A DNA stretch of 64,000 bases, taken from NCBI RefSeq assembly GCF_900142725.1, contig NZ_FRBW01000001.1, positions 868,001 through 932,000 on the forward strand, in the 5' to 3' direction. Positions 52,797 through 62,287 of this stretch are shown here, one piece after another (positions within the stretch are counted from its first letter, which is position 1; the number at the start of each line of letters is the position of its first letter). The position numbers were made by a program, and so were the translations under genes. The stretch is from Roseibium suaedae (GTDB taxonomy: Bacteria; Pseudomonadota; Alphaproteobacteria; Rhizobiales; Stappiaceae). Under the pieces are notes generated by a model that was given only the letters and a program-made list of their open reading frames with translations, did no database searches and had not been told where the DNA came from.

Positions 52797-52910
52797 TCGT
52801 CCTGCCATGGCTTGACCATGGCATCCATTCCGTGACCTCGCCTCAAGGAAAGGCCGTGCTTTCAGGAGGGGGAACGGCATGGATTCCGGGTCAAGCCCGG
52901 AATGACGGCG
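52797..52910. repeat. Inverted intergenic repeat made of two palindromic units
   Basis: Unit one contains GCCATGG-CTTGA-CCATGGC (52804-52822); unit two contains ATTCCGGG-TCAAG-CCCGGAAT (52883-52903). Read in reverse complement, unit two resembles unit one (CCGTCxTxC...GGCTTGACC...ATCCAT), so they form an inverted pair with palindromic centres. This is like the short dispersed palindromes (REP/RPE-like) common in rhizobial genomes. It lies between the Lrp gene and the convergent E1-like gene. Confidence 0.7.
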
Positions 52911-52992
52911 GGAGGAGAGGCTGGGTTCTCTATCCAGCCCCTTAGAGCGAAGTTGACGCGGGCAGGGAAGAGGGAACGCGGCCTTTCCCTCC

Positions 52993-55356
52993 TCAGGCAA
53001 AGGCCTTCTTGCCGCTGGTCAGCTGGCTGATGGAGGCGGCGAGGGCGGTGCGGTCGATGCGGAAGTGGCGGTAAAGGTCGCCGATGGTTCCGGTCTGGCC
53101 GAAATGCTCCACCCCGTGCGGAATGGTCTTGTGGCCAGCGACAGCGCCGAGCCAGGACAGGGTCGCCGGGTGCCCGTCGATGACGGTCACGAGGGCGCAA
53201 TGGCTGGGCAGCGGGTCGAGCAGCGTCTCCACATGGCTCTTGGCATTCGGGTTGCCACGGGCGCGTTCCCGCTGGGCGGCCGTCCAGCCTGCGTTGAGCC
53301 GGTCGGCTGAGGTGACAGCCAGAACGCCGATGTCCCGACGGGTTTCGCCGATCATGCCGGCGGCCGCGATGGCTTCGTCCGCCACAGCCCCCTGATAGGC
53401 GATCACGACGGAGCAGTTCGGGCCGGGCTTGCGCAGCCAGTAGGCCCCGTCGACCGCACCCTGGCGGAAGGCATCGTCGCTGCGGCTGATGGGTTGTTCC
53501 ATCGGCTTGGTGGTCAGGCGCAGATAGACGGAGCCGCCGGTATCATCGCGCAACCATGTGCGCTCGTCCGGATCGCCCTCGCCATCGCGCTGCATGTAGT
53601 CAAAGGCCCATTCCATGATCACCGCCAGCTCATCGGCAAAGGCGGGTTCAAAGGCGGCAATGCCGTCCTGGCTCATGCCGATCAGCGGCGTGCCGATGGA
53701 TTGGTGAGCGCCACCTTCGGGAGCAAGCGTCACGCCCGACGGCGTTCCGGCGATGATGAAGCGGGCGTTCTGGTAACAGGCATAGTTGAGCGCATCGAGG
53801 CCGCGGCAGACGAAGGGGTCATAAACCGTGCCGATGGGAATGACACGCTTGCCCCAGACGCTGTGGGAGAGGCCCGCAGCGCCCAGAAGCAGGAACAAGT
53901 TCATTTCCGCGATACCCAGCTCGATATGCTGGCCTTCGGGCGCGAAGTTCCACTTGGCGGTGGAGGGAATGCGGTGCTCGATGAACGCATCCTTGAGTTC
54001 GTTGCGGGCAAAAAGCTTGCGCCGGTTAACCCAGGGACCAAGGCTGGTAGTGCCCGTCACATCCGGTGAGGTAGTCATGATGCGGGAGGCTAGGTCGCTG
54101 CCGCCCTTGGCGAGATCATCGAGGATCTTGCCGAAGGCGGTTTGCGTGGAAATTTCCCGCTCGGTGTCGATGGCAATCGCCGGCACGCTCAGGCGGTCAT
54201 CCGAAAAGCGCCTCGGGCCATTTTCAAAGAAGGGAACGGTCTTCAGGAAGGACTGGAGACCGGAGACGTCCTTTACCGTGGCAAAGGGCTCCCATTCCTG
54301 ACCTTCCGGAACACCCATGTGCTTCTGCCAGTCAGCCATCTGGGTCTTGGTCATCAGGCCGCCGTGGTTGTCCTTGTGACCGGCAATTGGCGTGCCCCAG
54401 CCCTTGATCGTATAGGCCAGGAAGCAGACAGGCCGGTCATGGGCGATGCCTGCAAAGACATCGGCCATGGTCTCGACGCAGTTGCCGCCAAGGTTCTCCA
54501 TCAGGGCGGCCAGCTCCGCATCCGAACGGCCTTCGATGAGGGCGGTCACGTCCCCCTGATCGCCCAGGTCGTCCATCAGCCGCTTGCGCCAGACAGCGCC
54601 GCCCATATAGGTCAGCGCGGAGTATTCCGCATTCGGACAGTCATCGATCCACGCGCGCAGCTTGCCGCCGCCCGGTTCCTTGAAGGCGGCCTGCTGCAGC
54701 ACCCCATACTTGACCTTGACGACATCCCAGCCGAAGGCCTCAAAGATCTTCTCGACCCGGCCGAACAGGCCTTCGCGGACGATGCCGTCCAGGGACTGGC
54801 GATTATAGTCGACGATCCACCAGGTGTTGCGCAGGTCGTTCTTCCAACCCTCCTGCAGCACTTCGTAGATGTTGCCTTCGTCCAGTTCCGCGTCGCCTGC
54901 CAGAGCGACCATGCGCCCGAACGGGGCGTCCTTGCCCCAGGTCTTGGCGGTGATGAAATCCTGTACCATGGAGGCCATTGCAGTAATGCCGACGCCCAGG
55001 CCGACCGAGCCGGTGGAGAAGTCGACGTCGTCAATGTCCTTGGTGCGGCTCGGGTAACTCTGCACCCCGCCGAAGCCGCGGAAATTCTCCATCTTCTCGC
55101 GGGTCTGGTTGCCCATGAGATAGTGCATGGCGTGGAAGATGGGGGACGCATGCGGCTTGACTGCGACCCTGTCTTCCGGCTTCAGGGCGGAGAAATAGAG
55201 GGCCGTCATGATCGAGACCATGGAGGCAGAAGAGGCCTGGTGCCCGCCCACCTTGATGCCATCCGTCTTGGGGCGCAGGTGATTGGCGTTGTGGATCATC
55301 CAGTGCGAGAGCCAAAGCAGGCGCTGCTCGATGGTCTTCAGATGGGCATTGCTCAT
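52993..55356 (-). CDS. Homodimeric E1-type 2-oxoacid dehydrogenase / transketolase-like enzyme
   Basis: A 787-residue TPP enzyme of the AceE/MdeB type, N- and C-halves on one chain. TPP binding is shown by GDAELDEGNIYEVLQEGWKN (GDx..N-like) and VDYNRQSLDG; HIELGIAEMNLFLLLGAAG contains the activating glutamate, and APEGGAHQSIGTPLIGM a substrate-site His region. No lipoyl domain is present and no E2/E3 gene adjoins. Candidates are a 2-oxobutyrate or pyruvate dehydrogenase E1, or a rhizobial transketolase-like enzyme. GGAGGAAG precedes ATG 55356. The Lrp gene is convergent. Confidence 0.85.
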   Translation of the reverse strand: MSNAHLKTIEQRLLWLSHWMIHNANHLRPKTDGIKVGGHQASSASMVSIMTALYFSALKPEDRVAVKPHASPIFHAMHYLMGNQTREKMENFRGFGGVQSYPSRTKDIDDVDFSTGSVGLGVGITAMASMVQDFITAKTWGKDAPFGRMVALAGDAELDEGNIYEVLQEGWKNDLRNTWWIVDYNRQSLDGIVREGLFGRVEKIFEAFGWDVVKVKYGVLQQAAFKEPGGGKLRAWIDDCPNAEYSALTYMGGAVWRKRLMDDLGDQGDVTALIEGRSDAELAALMENLGGNCVETMADVFAGIAHDRPVCFLAYTIKGWGTPIAGHKDNHGGLMTKTQMADWQKHMGVPEGQEWEPFATVKDVSGLQSFLKTVPFFENGPRRFSDDRLSVPAIAIDTEREISTQTAFGKILDDLAKGGSDLASRIMTTSPDVTGTTSLGPWVNRRKLFARNELKDAFIEHRIPSTAKWNFAPEGQHIELGIAEMNLFLLLGAAGLSHSVWGKRVIPIGTVYDPFVCRGLDALNYACYQNARFIIAGTPSGVTLAPEGGAHQSIGTPLIGMSQDGIAAFEPAFADELAVIMEWAFDYMQRDGEGDPDERTWLRDDTGGSVYLRLTTKPMEQPISRSDDAFRQGAVDGAYWLRKPGPNCSVVIAYQGAVADEAIAAAGMIGETRRDIGVLAVTSADRLNAGWTAAQRERARGNPNAKSHVETLLDPLPSHCALVTVIDGHPATLSWLGAVAGHKTIPHGVEHFGQTGTIGDLYRHFRIDRTALAASISQLTSGKKAFA

Positions 55357-55545
55357 GGGTCTTCCTCCAGCGTTCCGTGGAGAGTAGCTGGCTATATTAG
55401 CCGGTTCTGAGCAAATATGGCTGGTCTGTACGTCGAATTTGCAGGATTCCACCATTCGAAGAAGAATTTATGGTGGAATGCGCTAGAGAACACGTCCCGG
55501 ATGAAGCTTCATGTGTGCCGCCTTGACCCTGCGTCGCATTTAGCT

Positions 55546-56265
55546 TCAAAACCGGGCACGCAGGGCAGGGGAGGCAGCAAGAGCCGTGCGTTCTGCTGGC
55601 ACTTCTCTTTCCTCGAAGCTTGCGAGGAATTCGAAGAGGTCGTCGCGAAGGCACTGAGCCGTTGAGAGGGACTGCCAGATGGGGCCGAGAGAGGTCTGGA
55701 TCTGTTCAAGATTGTCCTGGGTCAACCCTTCGACAAGCACCACCAGATTGACGATATCGCCGCCTGACTGCTGCTCTTGTGCAAAGACCTCATAGGCTTG
55801 ATTGGGCTCTCCGTCTCCAATCGTGTAGCCCAGAATTCTGCCGCTCATGCGCTGGGCCTCGAGGCTTTGTTCAAGCCGGGCTGAGATGGCATCTACCTGC
55901 ATCCTGCCGACCGTGTAGGCCTGGATCAGGGCATGCCGTCCCATGCCCCGGCCGGCGGATTTGAGAGGCTGCGCCGGAATGCGCAGCACATGGGAGAAGT
56001 GTTCGCGCATGCGGGCGGACCAGTCCGTCGGGTTCTTCACCAGATCGAAATAGACCGGGTTGTCGATCGCCTGGAAACTGCCGAGTTCATAAAGCGTGAA
56101 ATAGTGATTTCGCCCGTCTCGCGGGCTGGAGCGGTAGCGCCGCGCCGACAGGATACCCGGTGTCGTCAGCCGCTCCGGCACATGTTCGAACGTATGCCAG
56201 GTTTCATATTCCTCCTCGAGGGAGACCGGATAATCGTTCCAAAGGGCAAGGAAGGCGGTTTTCAT
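55546..56265 (-). CDS. Unrecognised protein with two barrel-like halves, in the dehydrogenase operon
   Basis: A 239-residue soluble protein. The N half (MKTAFLALWNDYPVSLEEEYETWHTFEHVPERL, then YRSS...HYFTLYEL) looks like a dimeric alpha+beta-barrel (EthD/DUF4286-like) with a conserved-looking EHVPER; the C half repeats a similar beta-alpha-beta pattern (AYTVGRMQVDAISARLEQSL; NLVVLVEG). It overlaps the dehydrogenase stop by four bases (ATGA). It could be an isomerase, dehydratase or binding protein acting on the same substrate. Function not assigned. Confidence 0.6.
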   Translation of the reverse strand: MKTAFLALWNDYPVSLEEEYETWHTFEHVPERLTTPGILSARRYRSSPRDGRNHYFTLYELGSFQAIDNPVYFDLVKNPTDWSARMREHFSHVLRIPAQPLKSAGRGMGRHALIQAYTVGRMQVDAISARLEQSLEAQRMSGRILGYTIGDGEPNQAYEVFAQEQQSGGDIVNLVVLVEGLTQDNLEQIQTSLGPIWQSLSTAQCLRDDLFEFLASFEEREVPAERTALAASPALRARF

Positions 56266-57293
56266 CTGTCGTCCCCGATCTTCAGCACGACCTTGGAGGC
56301 GATGCGCTGCTTTGACAGGGCGAACCCGTCCATGGCCTCTGCGAGCGGCAGGTGATGAGAGATCAGTCCGCCCATCAGTCCCTGGTTCTGATCGAGAAAA
56401 TCGATGATTTCGTCCCAGGTTCGGGCAGGTGCGCGATAGGAGCCACGGATCTGCTGGTGCATGCGCACCAGACGGGTGAGGTCCACCTCGGCGGGGCGCG
56501 GATGAATGCCGACAACAGCGAGAATGCCGCGCTTCTTCAGGACCTGCAGACAGGGATTGATCAGGGCAGGAACACCAGCTGCTTCAATCACCGCGTCGAA
56601 GGCGCCATGCTCGGCCAAGGCCTCTCCCATGGGGGTGTCGGCTGTATCAATGAGATGCTCGAAGCCGGCCGCCCGCAGAGCGGACAGGCGCGGGCCATCC
56701 TGGCGGCCAAGGACCACGACCTCTGCTCCCTTGGCCCGGGCGAGGATCGCGATACCCTGTCCGATGAAGCCCGGCCCCACCACGAGAACCTTCTGGCCCG
56801 CACTGACCTCTGCCGTGGCAACAGCTTCCGCACAGACGGTCATCGGTTCTGTCAGGGCTGCAATGGCAAGGTCGAGACTGTCCGGCAGGACATGGCAGTT
56901 CTTTGCGGGCACGCAGACGAATTCGGCAAAGGCACCGTTCCGGCCAATGCCGACGCCTTTGCGTCCCGTGCAATTGTCCTCGTCTCCCGAAAGGCAGAAG
57001 CGGCATTGCCCGCAGGTGGTGGAGGGGCGTGCCGTTATCTGCTTGCCCACAAGTGCCGGATCCACACCGGGGCCGGTAGTCATGACCGTTCCGGAGAACT
57101 CATGCCCGAGGGTGACGGGCATGGCCTTTTCCATGGATTCATATCCAGGCGTCCATTCGGCAATGTGAATGTCCGTGCCGCAAATCGCCGCGGAATGAAC
57201 CTTCACCAGAACCTCACCGGCCTCTGGAACCGGTTCTGCGCACGAGCGGAATTCCAGCCCGGCGGCGGGCCGGACTTTTTGCAATGCCTGCAT
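56262..57293 (-). CDS. Zinc-dependent MDR alcohol/polyol dehydrogenase
   Basis: A 343-residue medium-chain dehydrogenase similar to threonine/sorbitol dehydrogenases. Catalytic zinc ligands Cys 38 (ICGTD) and His-Glu 64-65 (GHEFSG); structural zinc cysteines at 94, 97, 100 and 108; NAD-binding VVGPGFIGQGIAILARAKGAEVVV. It oxidises an alcohol or hydroxyacid. It is 30 bases after the ABC permease in the same transcript, so it probably acts on the imported compound. Confidence 0.9.
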   Translation of the reverse strand: MQALQKVRPAAGLEFRSCAEPVPEAGEVLVKVHSAAICGTDIHIAEWTPGYESMEKAMPVTLGHEFSGTVMTTGPGVDPALVGKQITARPSTTCGQCRFCLSGDEDNCTGRKGVGIGRNGAFAEFVCVPAKNCHVLPDSLDLAIAALTEPMTVCAEAVATAEVSAGQKVLVVGPGFIGQGIAILARAKGAEVVVLGRQDGPRLSALRAAGFEHLIDTADTPMGEALAEHGAFDAVIEAAGVPALINPCLQVLKKRGILAVVGIHPRPAEVDLTRLVRMHQQIRGSYRAPARTWDEIIDFLDQNQGLMGGLISHHLPLAEAMDGFALSKQRIASKVVLKIGDDR

Positions 57294-57323
57294 GGTGATG
57301 GTCTCCGGAAAACTGGCGGGCTA

Positions 57324-58154
57324 TCAGCCGCGCCAGCCAAGGAAGTGTTTTTCGAGACGGCCGATGAGGTAGCTCACGATCAGACCCATGACCGACAGAA
57401 TGGTCACGCCTGCGAAGAGCTTCTCCAGGTCATAAAGCGAGCCGGCTTCCAGGATGTAGGAGCCGATGCCGTATTGGGCGCCGAGCATTTCGGCGGCAAC
57501 CAGCAGAATGATCGCGATGGAGATCGAAACCCGCAGACCGGAGAGGATCGCCGGGAACGCGCCGGGAAGCACGATCTTGCGGACGATTGACCACCAGCTG
57601 AGGCCGAAGCTCTGGCCCATGCGGATCAGGGTGCGGTCCACGTTGTCGACGGCGCCATAGGTGGCAACGACGGTCGGCGTGAAGGTGCCAAATGCGATCA
57701 GCATGTATTTGGACATTTCGTCGATGCCGAACCAGATAACGAAGAGTGGCAAGAGCGCGATCTTCGGGATCGGGAAAAGAGCTGCGACCAGAGGGACAAG
57801 ACCGGCGCGGGCATAGCTGAAGAGGCCGATCACGACACCGAGGGAAATGCCTGCGGAAATGCCGAGGAATGCGCCGACGAGCAGACGTTCGAGCGAGGGG
57901 AAGAGATGCTTCCACAGAAGCCCTGTTTCCCAGAGCTGGACAAAGGTTTCTAGCACCGCGGAAGGCCGGGGCAGGGTCAGGCTGGAGATGAAGCCCGTTC
58001 GCGTGCCGATTTCGGCGATGGCAATCAGCGCTGCAAACAGAACCAGGCTGACGCCGCGCACCGGCACGGGAGCAAAGCCGCCGCCCCGGAAGGCGACCGG
58101 CTTTGCGGGTTCAGTCTGGGGGAGGCTGGTGAGGGAGCTTGCAAGATCAGACAT
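57324..58154 (-). CDS. ABC importer permease (SsuC/TauC family)
   Basis: A 276-residue permease with six membrane helices and an EAA loop (YGAVDNVDRTLIRMGQSFGLSWWSIVRKIVLPGAFPAILSGLR). This family (PF00528) includes SsuC, TauC and NrtB, and transports small anions such as sulfonates, nitrate and riboflavin/pyrimidine precursors. It overlaps the ATPase by eight bases. Confidence 0.92.
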   Translation of the reverse strand: MSDLASSLTSLPQTEPAKPVAFRGGGFAPVPVRGVSLVLFAALIAIAEIGTRTGFISSLTLPRPSAVLETFVQLWETGLLWKHLFPSLERLLVGAFLGISAGISLGVVIGLFSYARAGLVPLVAALFPIPKIALLPLFVIWFGIDEMSKYMLIAFGTFTPTVVATYGAVDNVDRTLIRMGQSFGLSWWSIVRKIVLPGAFPAILSGLRVSISIAIILLVAAEMLGAQYGIGSYILEAGSLYDLEKLFAGVTILSVMGLIVSYLIGRLEKHFLGWRG

Positions 58155-58914
58155 TCACCAGTTCCTCGTCTGCGGCCTTGGCCTCTTCTCTCATCAATTC
58201 CCAGAGCTGGGCCTGCTTTTCATCCAGCAGCGGGTCGCCCAGATGACGGTCTGTGAGCGGAATGTCGATGTCGACGATCTCGCGGATCTGGCCGGGGCGG
58301 CGCGACAGGACCACCACACGGTGCCCGAGCCGAACGGCCTCGTTGAGATTGTGAGTGACATAGACGGAGGTGAACGGTTGGCGGGTCCACAGGGAGACCA
58401 GATCGTCCATCAGAAGTTCGCGGGTCTGGCTGTCGAGCGCCGACAGGGGCTCGTCCATCAGCATCACCGCAGGTTTCACGGCCAGTGCCCGGCTGATGGC
58501 AACACGCTGGCGCATGCCGCCGGACAGCTGCTTCGGCAAGGCGTTGCGGAAGTCCGAGAGCTTCGTGCGCTCAAGGACATCCGTCACGATGTCATTCATG
58601 TCGCGCTGGCTGATGCCGTGGTCCTCAAGGACAAGCTTGATGTTGCCCTCGACGGTGCGCCACGGCAGCAGCGCGAAATGCTGGAAGACATAGGTCAAGG
58701 GATTGAGCGAATCCGCCGGCGGTTCGCCGATCTGAAGAACCTCACCCTTGGACGGGCGTTCAAGGCCGCCGAGAAACCGCAGCAAGGTGGACTTTCCGCA
58801 GCCGGACGGTCCGATCAGGCAGACGATCTGTCCCTTCGGGATCTCCAGGGAGATGTCCTTCAGGACTTCGACGGAGCCATAGTAATGGCTGATATTGTTG
58901 AGCTTCAGATCCAT
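58147..58914 (-). CDS. ABC importer ATP-binding protein (SsuB/TauB family)
   Basis: A 255-residue ATPase: Walker A GPSGCGKST (35-43), signature LSGGMRQRVAISRAL, Walker B VMLMDEPLSALD, switch His in VTHNLNEAV. It fits nitrate/sulfonate-type importers and pairs with the overlapping permease gene and the upstream binding-protein gene. Confidence 0.95.
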   Translation of the reverse strand: MDLKLNNISHYYGSVEVLKDISLEIPKGQIVCLIGPSGCGKSTLLRFLGGLERPSKGEVLQIGEPPADSLNPLTYVFQHFALLPWRTVEGNIKLVLEDHGISQRDMNDIVTDVLERTKLSDFRNALPKQLSGGMRQRVAISRALAVKPAVMLMDEPLSALDSQTRELLMDDLVSLWTRQPFTSVYVTHNLNEAVRLGHRVVVLSRRPGQIREIVDIDIPLTDRHLGDPLLDEKQAQLWELMREEAKAADEELVNV

Positions 58915-58965
58915 TTGACCTCCTGGCGGAGGCTCATGAGCCTCCGCATGCTGATCACCGGGTGA

Positions 58966-59988
58966 TCAGATCGTCTTGACGTAGGACGTGTCGAACAGCT
59001 GGTCGTTGGAGATGGAATCCTTGACCATGCCTTCGGACTTGAACCACTCGAGCTGTTCAACGCAGCTGTCGAGCGACAGGGCCAGGTCCTGGTTGATGCG
59101 CATGGCGCCATCGATCAGGTTCTGCTTGGCAACGTCTGCCGCGCTGCCGGTTTCAACGTATTTGTGAACGATGGCAGCGAGAGCGTCGATCTCGGCGCTG
59201 TCGGCGGTCTTGTCCACGAAGGCAGCGTTGTAGTCGGCGATGGCCTTGGAATAGGCTGCAACGAAGGATTCAGTCAGAGCGCGCTCTTCCTTGGCATTCT
59301 TCGTCGAGGTGAAGGCCGTGGTCACCTGGTAGTTCGGTGCATAGTCGGAAACGAGACCGATCTGCTTGGCAGCGCCTTCACGGATCAGCTTCTTGGCAAC
59401 GCTCGGCTGGATGGCCCAGGCGTCGATCTGGCCGGTGGACAGTGCACCGACGATGGCGCCGAGCTTCTGCAGCGGACGCAGCTCGATGTCCGACAGCTTG
59501 ACGTTGTTGGCTTCAGCAATCTTGTGCGCCATGAAGTGGAAGGAAGAACCGGCGGTGGTGATGCCGAAGGTCTTGCCGGCCAGCTTGGACGGATCGGTCA
59601 GGCCAGCGTCATAAGCCTTGTTGGAGGCCAGGACGACTGCGCCCGGCAGGCCCTTTTCTTCGCGCAGGGCGCCGCCGATGACCTTGACCGCATCCTTCTG
59701 CGCCAGGCTGATCAGGCCGCCGCTCATGGCGGTCACGCCGAAGTCGGCATCGCCGGAGGCAATGGCGACAGCCATCGGCTGGGCAGCTTCGAAGAACTTC
59801 AGGTCGATCTCAAGACCGGCTTCCTTGAAGTAACCGCGTTCGAAGGCGATGAAGCTCGGAGCATGGCTGGCGAGATGCAGAACCGCAAGGTTGCGCGTTG
59901 CGGCGAACGCAGGCAGACCGAATGCGGCGGAAGCGCCCAATGCGCCCATGCCATACAGCGCCTGACGGCGGTTGATCTTGAATTCCAT
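58966..59988 (-). CDS. ABC importer substrate-binding protein (NMT1/SsuA-like)
   Basis: A 340-residue exported binding protein with a Tat-like signal (NRRQALYGMGALGASAAFGLPAFA) and an NMT1/THI5-type core (SHAPSFIAFERGYFKEAGLEIDLKFFEAAQPMAVAIASGDADFGVTAMSGG). This class binds sulfonates, nitrate, aromatic or pyrimidine compounds. AGGAGG before ATG 59988 fixes the start; the upstream ATG at 60048 would destroy the signal. It is the first gene of the minus-strand operon leading to the dehydrogenase. Confidence 0.93.
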   Translation of the reverse strand: MEFKINRRQALYGMGALGASAAFGLPAFAATRNLAVLHLASHAPSFIAFERGYFKEAGLEIDLKFFEAAQPMAVAIASGDADFGVTAMSGGLISLAQKDAVKVIGGALREEKGLPGAVVLASNKAYDAGLTDPSKLAGKTFGITTAGSSFHFMAHKIAEANNVKLSDIELRPLQKLGAIVGALSTGQIDAWAIQPSVAKKLIREGAAKQIGLVSDYAPNYQVTTAFTSTKNAKEERALTESFVAAYSKAIADYNAAFVDKTADSAEIDALAAIVHKYVETGSAADVAKQNLIDGAMRINQDLALSLDSCVEQLEWFKSEGMVKDSISNDQLFDTSYVKTI

Positions 59989-60131
59989 AATTTCCTCCTC
60001 CGGTGTGCAGCGCCCTTGAGGCGTCGCTGGGGCTTTATTAGCCATCACGGATTATCCATGACAACAAACAATGATTATGCCTCTCATGTCTTCAGAGCAT
60101 GACAGGTGTTCGGGCGGTATACTGCGCAAGG

Positions 60132-61079
60132 TCAGCGCAGTGAAGGCAGGTTGGTCAGGTTTTGGCCAAGAATTTCAATGAATTTCTGCAGACTGGCGGA
60201 ATGAGGGCGCCGCCGGTTCCACAGCACGTGGATATCAAATTGAGGCGCATCTTCAATCTGTCTGACCACAAGATTGCTGCCCAAAGGACCCAGAACCGTC
60301 ATCTGATCCACCAGAACGATGCCCATTTCCTCGTTTGCCAGGGCCAGTGCCGTGTCCGAGAAGCGGGCAAAGGCCTTGATATTCACCTCCACCTTGAAGC
60401 GGTCGAGGAAGCTGTCGACCACGCGCTGATGGGCGCCGCCCTGGGCAAAGGCGATGAAATCCGCACCTGCAAGATCCGCTGCCCGGATCACATCTGCCCC
60501 TGACAGGGGATGCGATTTCGGAATAACCGCAACGAGATCCCCATGTCCCACCCGCTGGGAAGCGATGGAGGGATGATCCAGGGACGCAATGGTCACAATG
60601 GCCTCGCCGCGGCCCGTGGTCAGATATTCGGCCACCTGATCGACCGGCAGGACGTCGAAGAAGAGTTCGATCCCCGGAACGGTCTGGGACAGGGCCTTGA
60701 GGGCCTGCGGCACCAGGGCCCGCGCCACGCTGGCGGTGGAGCCGATCCGGAAGACAGCCGTCTCGCCGCGGGCGATCCGCTCGATCTGCATTCCGACACT
60801 TGCGACCTGCTTGAGCACCGGATCGATGGCGGCATAGATCTCCAGCGCCTCGGAGGTCGGAACCAGGCCCGTGCGGTAGCGCGTGAACAGGGAGATCGAC
60901 AGCTGGTCTTCAATACGCCGGATGGTTCGGCTCAAAGCGGGCTGGGACACGTTCAGCATGCGCGATGCGCCGGTAATGGACCTGGTTTCCATGACCGTGT
61001 GAAAGACCTCGATCTGACGCAGGCTGAGTAGCGGCTGCGCCGGAGTGCGGGGGATATCATCCAAATCGTCAATTCCCAT
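60132..61079 (-). CDS. LysR-family regulator 1
   Basis: A LysR protein of about 315 residues: N-terminal HTH (SLRQIEVFHTVMETRSITGASRMLNVSQPALSRTIRRIEDQL) and a periplasmic-binding-protein-like effector domain. It sits upstream, same strand, of the ABC operon and is likely to control it. Start 61079 is not strongly supported; ATG 61121 is possible. Confidence 0.92.
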   Translation of the reverse strand: MGIDDLDDIPRTPAQPLLSLRQIEVFHTVMETRSITGASRMLNVSQPALSRTIRRIEDQLSISLFTRYRTGLVPTSEALEIYAAIDPVLKQVASVGMQIERIARGETAVFRIGSTASVARALVPQALKALSQTVPGIELFFDVLPVDQVAEYLTTGRGEAIVTIASLDHPSIASQRVGHGDLVAVIPKSHPLSGADVIRAADLAGADFIAFAQGGAHQRVVDSFLDRFKVEVNIKAFARFSDTALALANEEMGIVLVDQMTVLGPLGSNLVVRQIEDAPQFDIHVLWNRRRPHSASLQKFIEILGQNLTNLPSLR

Positions 61080-61277
61080 GGCGGGCTTTCGGGAAACCTT
61101 GCGTGAACTGGGAACTGGCATTGTCCGGATCAAACGCGGCCTCCCAACCGTCGGATCCTGGACCTTCCTCCTGCCTATACGTCCGGAAGATTGCCGCAGG
61201 GTTCCACACATAGGACAAGGAAGACCCGGGAACAATGGCGCAAGGCGGAATGTGGCCCGGGAGAAGTCGTCCGGGCT

Positions 61278-62177
61278 TCAGACGCTGGCGGCAATGCTGC
61301 GCAGCTCGCTCAAGAGCGCATCGGCTGCAACGGGGCGCGGCCGCAGCCGGTAGAAGTGAAGATAGGCGGTGATCTCGACACTGTTTTCCAGCGGCAGGGC
61401 GACAAGCCCGCGGGACCGGCAATCCATCGCTGAAAACGCATCGAGAATGGTGACGCCAATGCCTTCGACCGCGAAGGAGAGGGCAGCCTCCGCGAAGTGG
61501 ACGAAGACCGAGGTCTCGCGTGTCACGTTCCAGCGCCGGAAGGTCTCGTCGATATGAATGCCGTGGGTGGTTGCCGGCGCAAAGGAAATGAGAGGTTCAC
61601 CGGCGATGTCTCTGGGAGAGACGGAGGAACGTGCGGCAAGCCGGTGGCCCTCGGGAACCACGCAGACGAGGTGAGAGCGGGCAATTTCGACGGTCTCGAT
61701 CAGCGGGTCTTCGACCGTGGCAATTGTCGCCACACACGACCCCTGGCCGAAGAGCAGATAGTCACGCACATCGCGCTGGGAGAGCGAGTCGCAGTAATAG
61801 GTCGCAGCCGCTTCCTTGAGCTGAAGCTGGCGCACGGCCTTGGGCACCAGCCGTGTGCCGATGCTGGGGGTCGCGCCAAAACGGAACGTGGTGCCCTTGC
61901 CCTTGGCGATGGCATAGACCGCTTCGGACAGCATTTCCGATTGCTGATGAACCCGCTCGACCTCCGTCAGAATGAGCCGGGCTTCTTCCGTCGGGATCAT
62001 GCGGCCGGAGATGCGGGCAAACAGCGAGATGCCGAGCTGATCCTCAAGCCGCTTGATCGCCACCGACAGATTGGGCTGTGACACGCCCAGATGCTTGGCC
62101 GCCGCTGTCAGCGAATTCGTGGCCATGACGGTGCGGAAGATTTCCAGATGACGCTGTTTCAGTTTCGGCTTGATCAC
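61278..62177 (-). CDS. LysR-family regulator 2
   Basis: A 299-residue LysR protein (HTH: LKQRHLEIFRTVMATNSLTAAAKHLGVSQPNLSVAIKRLEDQL). It is a related but distinct regulator to the one 200 bp downstream, divergent from the shikimate-dehydrogenase-like gene with a 110-bp intergenic region containing a 17-bp dyad, a typical LysR arrangement. Confidence 0.93.
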   Translation of the reverse strand: MIKPKLKQRHLEIFRTVMATNSLTAAAKHLGVSQPNLSVAIKRLEDQLGISLFARISGRMIPTEEARLILTEVERVHQQSEMLSEAVYAIAKGKGTTFRFGATPSIGTRLVPKAVRQLQLKEAAATYYCDSLSQRDVRDYLLFGQGSCVATIATVEDPLIETVEIARSHLVCVVPEGHRLAARSSVSPRDIAGEPLISFAPATTHGIHIDETFRRWNVTRETSVFVHFAEAALSFAVEGIGVTILDAFSAMDCRSRGLVALPLENSVEITAYLHFYRLRPRPVAADALLSELRSIAASV

Positions 62178-62195
62178 GGCGGGGTCGGTCCAGTC

Positions 62196-62212
62196 TATAA
62201 ATTTTGATTATA
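62196..62212. promoter_or_regulatory. Candidate LysR box between LysR-2 and the shikimate-dehydrogenase-like gene
   Basis: TATAA-ATTTTGA-TTATA dyad (17 bp) in the divergent promoter region, fitting the T-N11-A LysR pattern. TGATTAT-x-C resembles part of the sequence before the ABC operon (60071-60080). Confidence 0.45.
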
Positions 62213-62287
62213 CATCTCGTCCGTTTGCATATTGGCGTCAATGCCTGGTGGTTTCTATCCTTGCGCTATTCAACGAAGGACATCCCC

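Noticed and set aside
52797-52910. CRISPR array
   Set aside because: Only two palindromic units in inverted orientation, no regular spacers and no cas genes.
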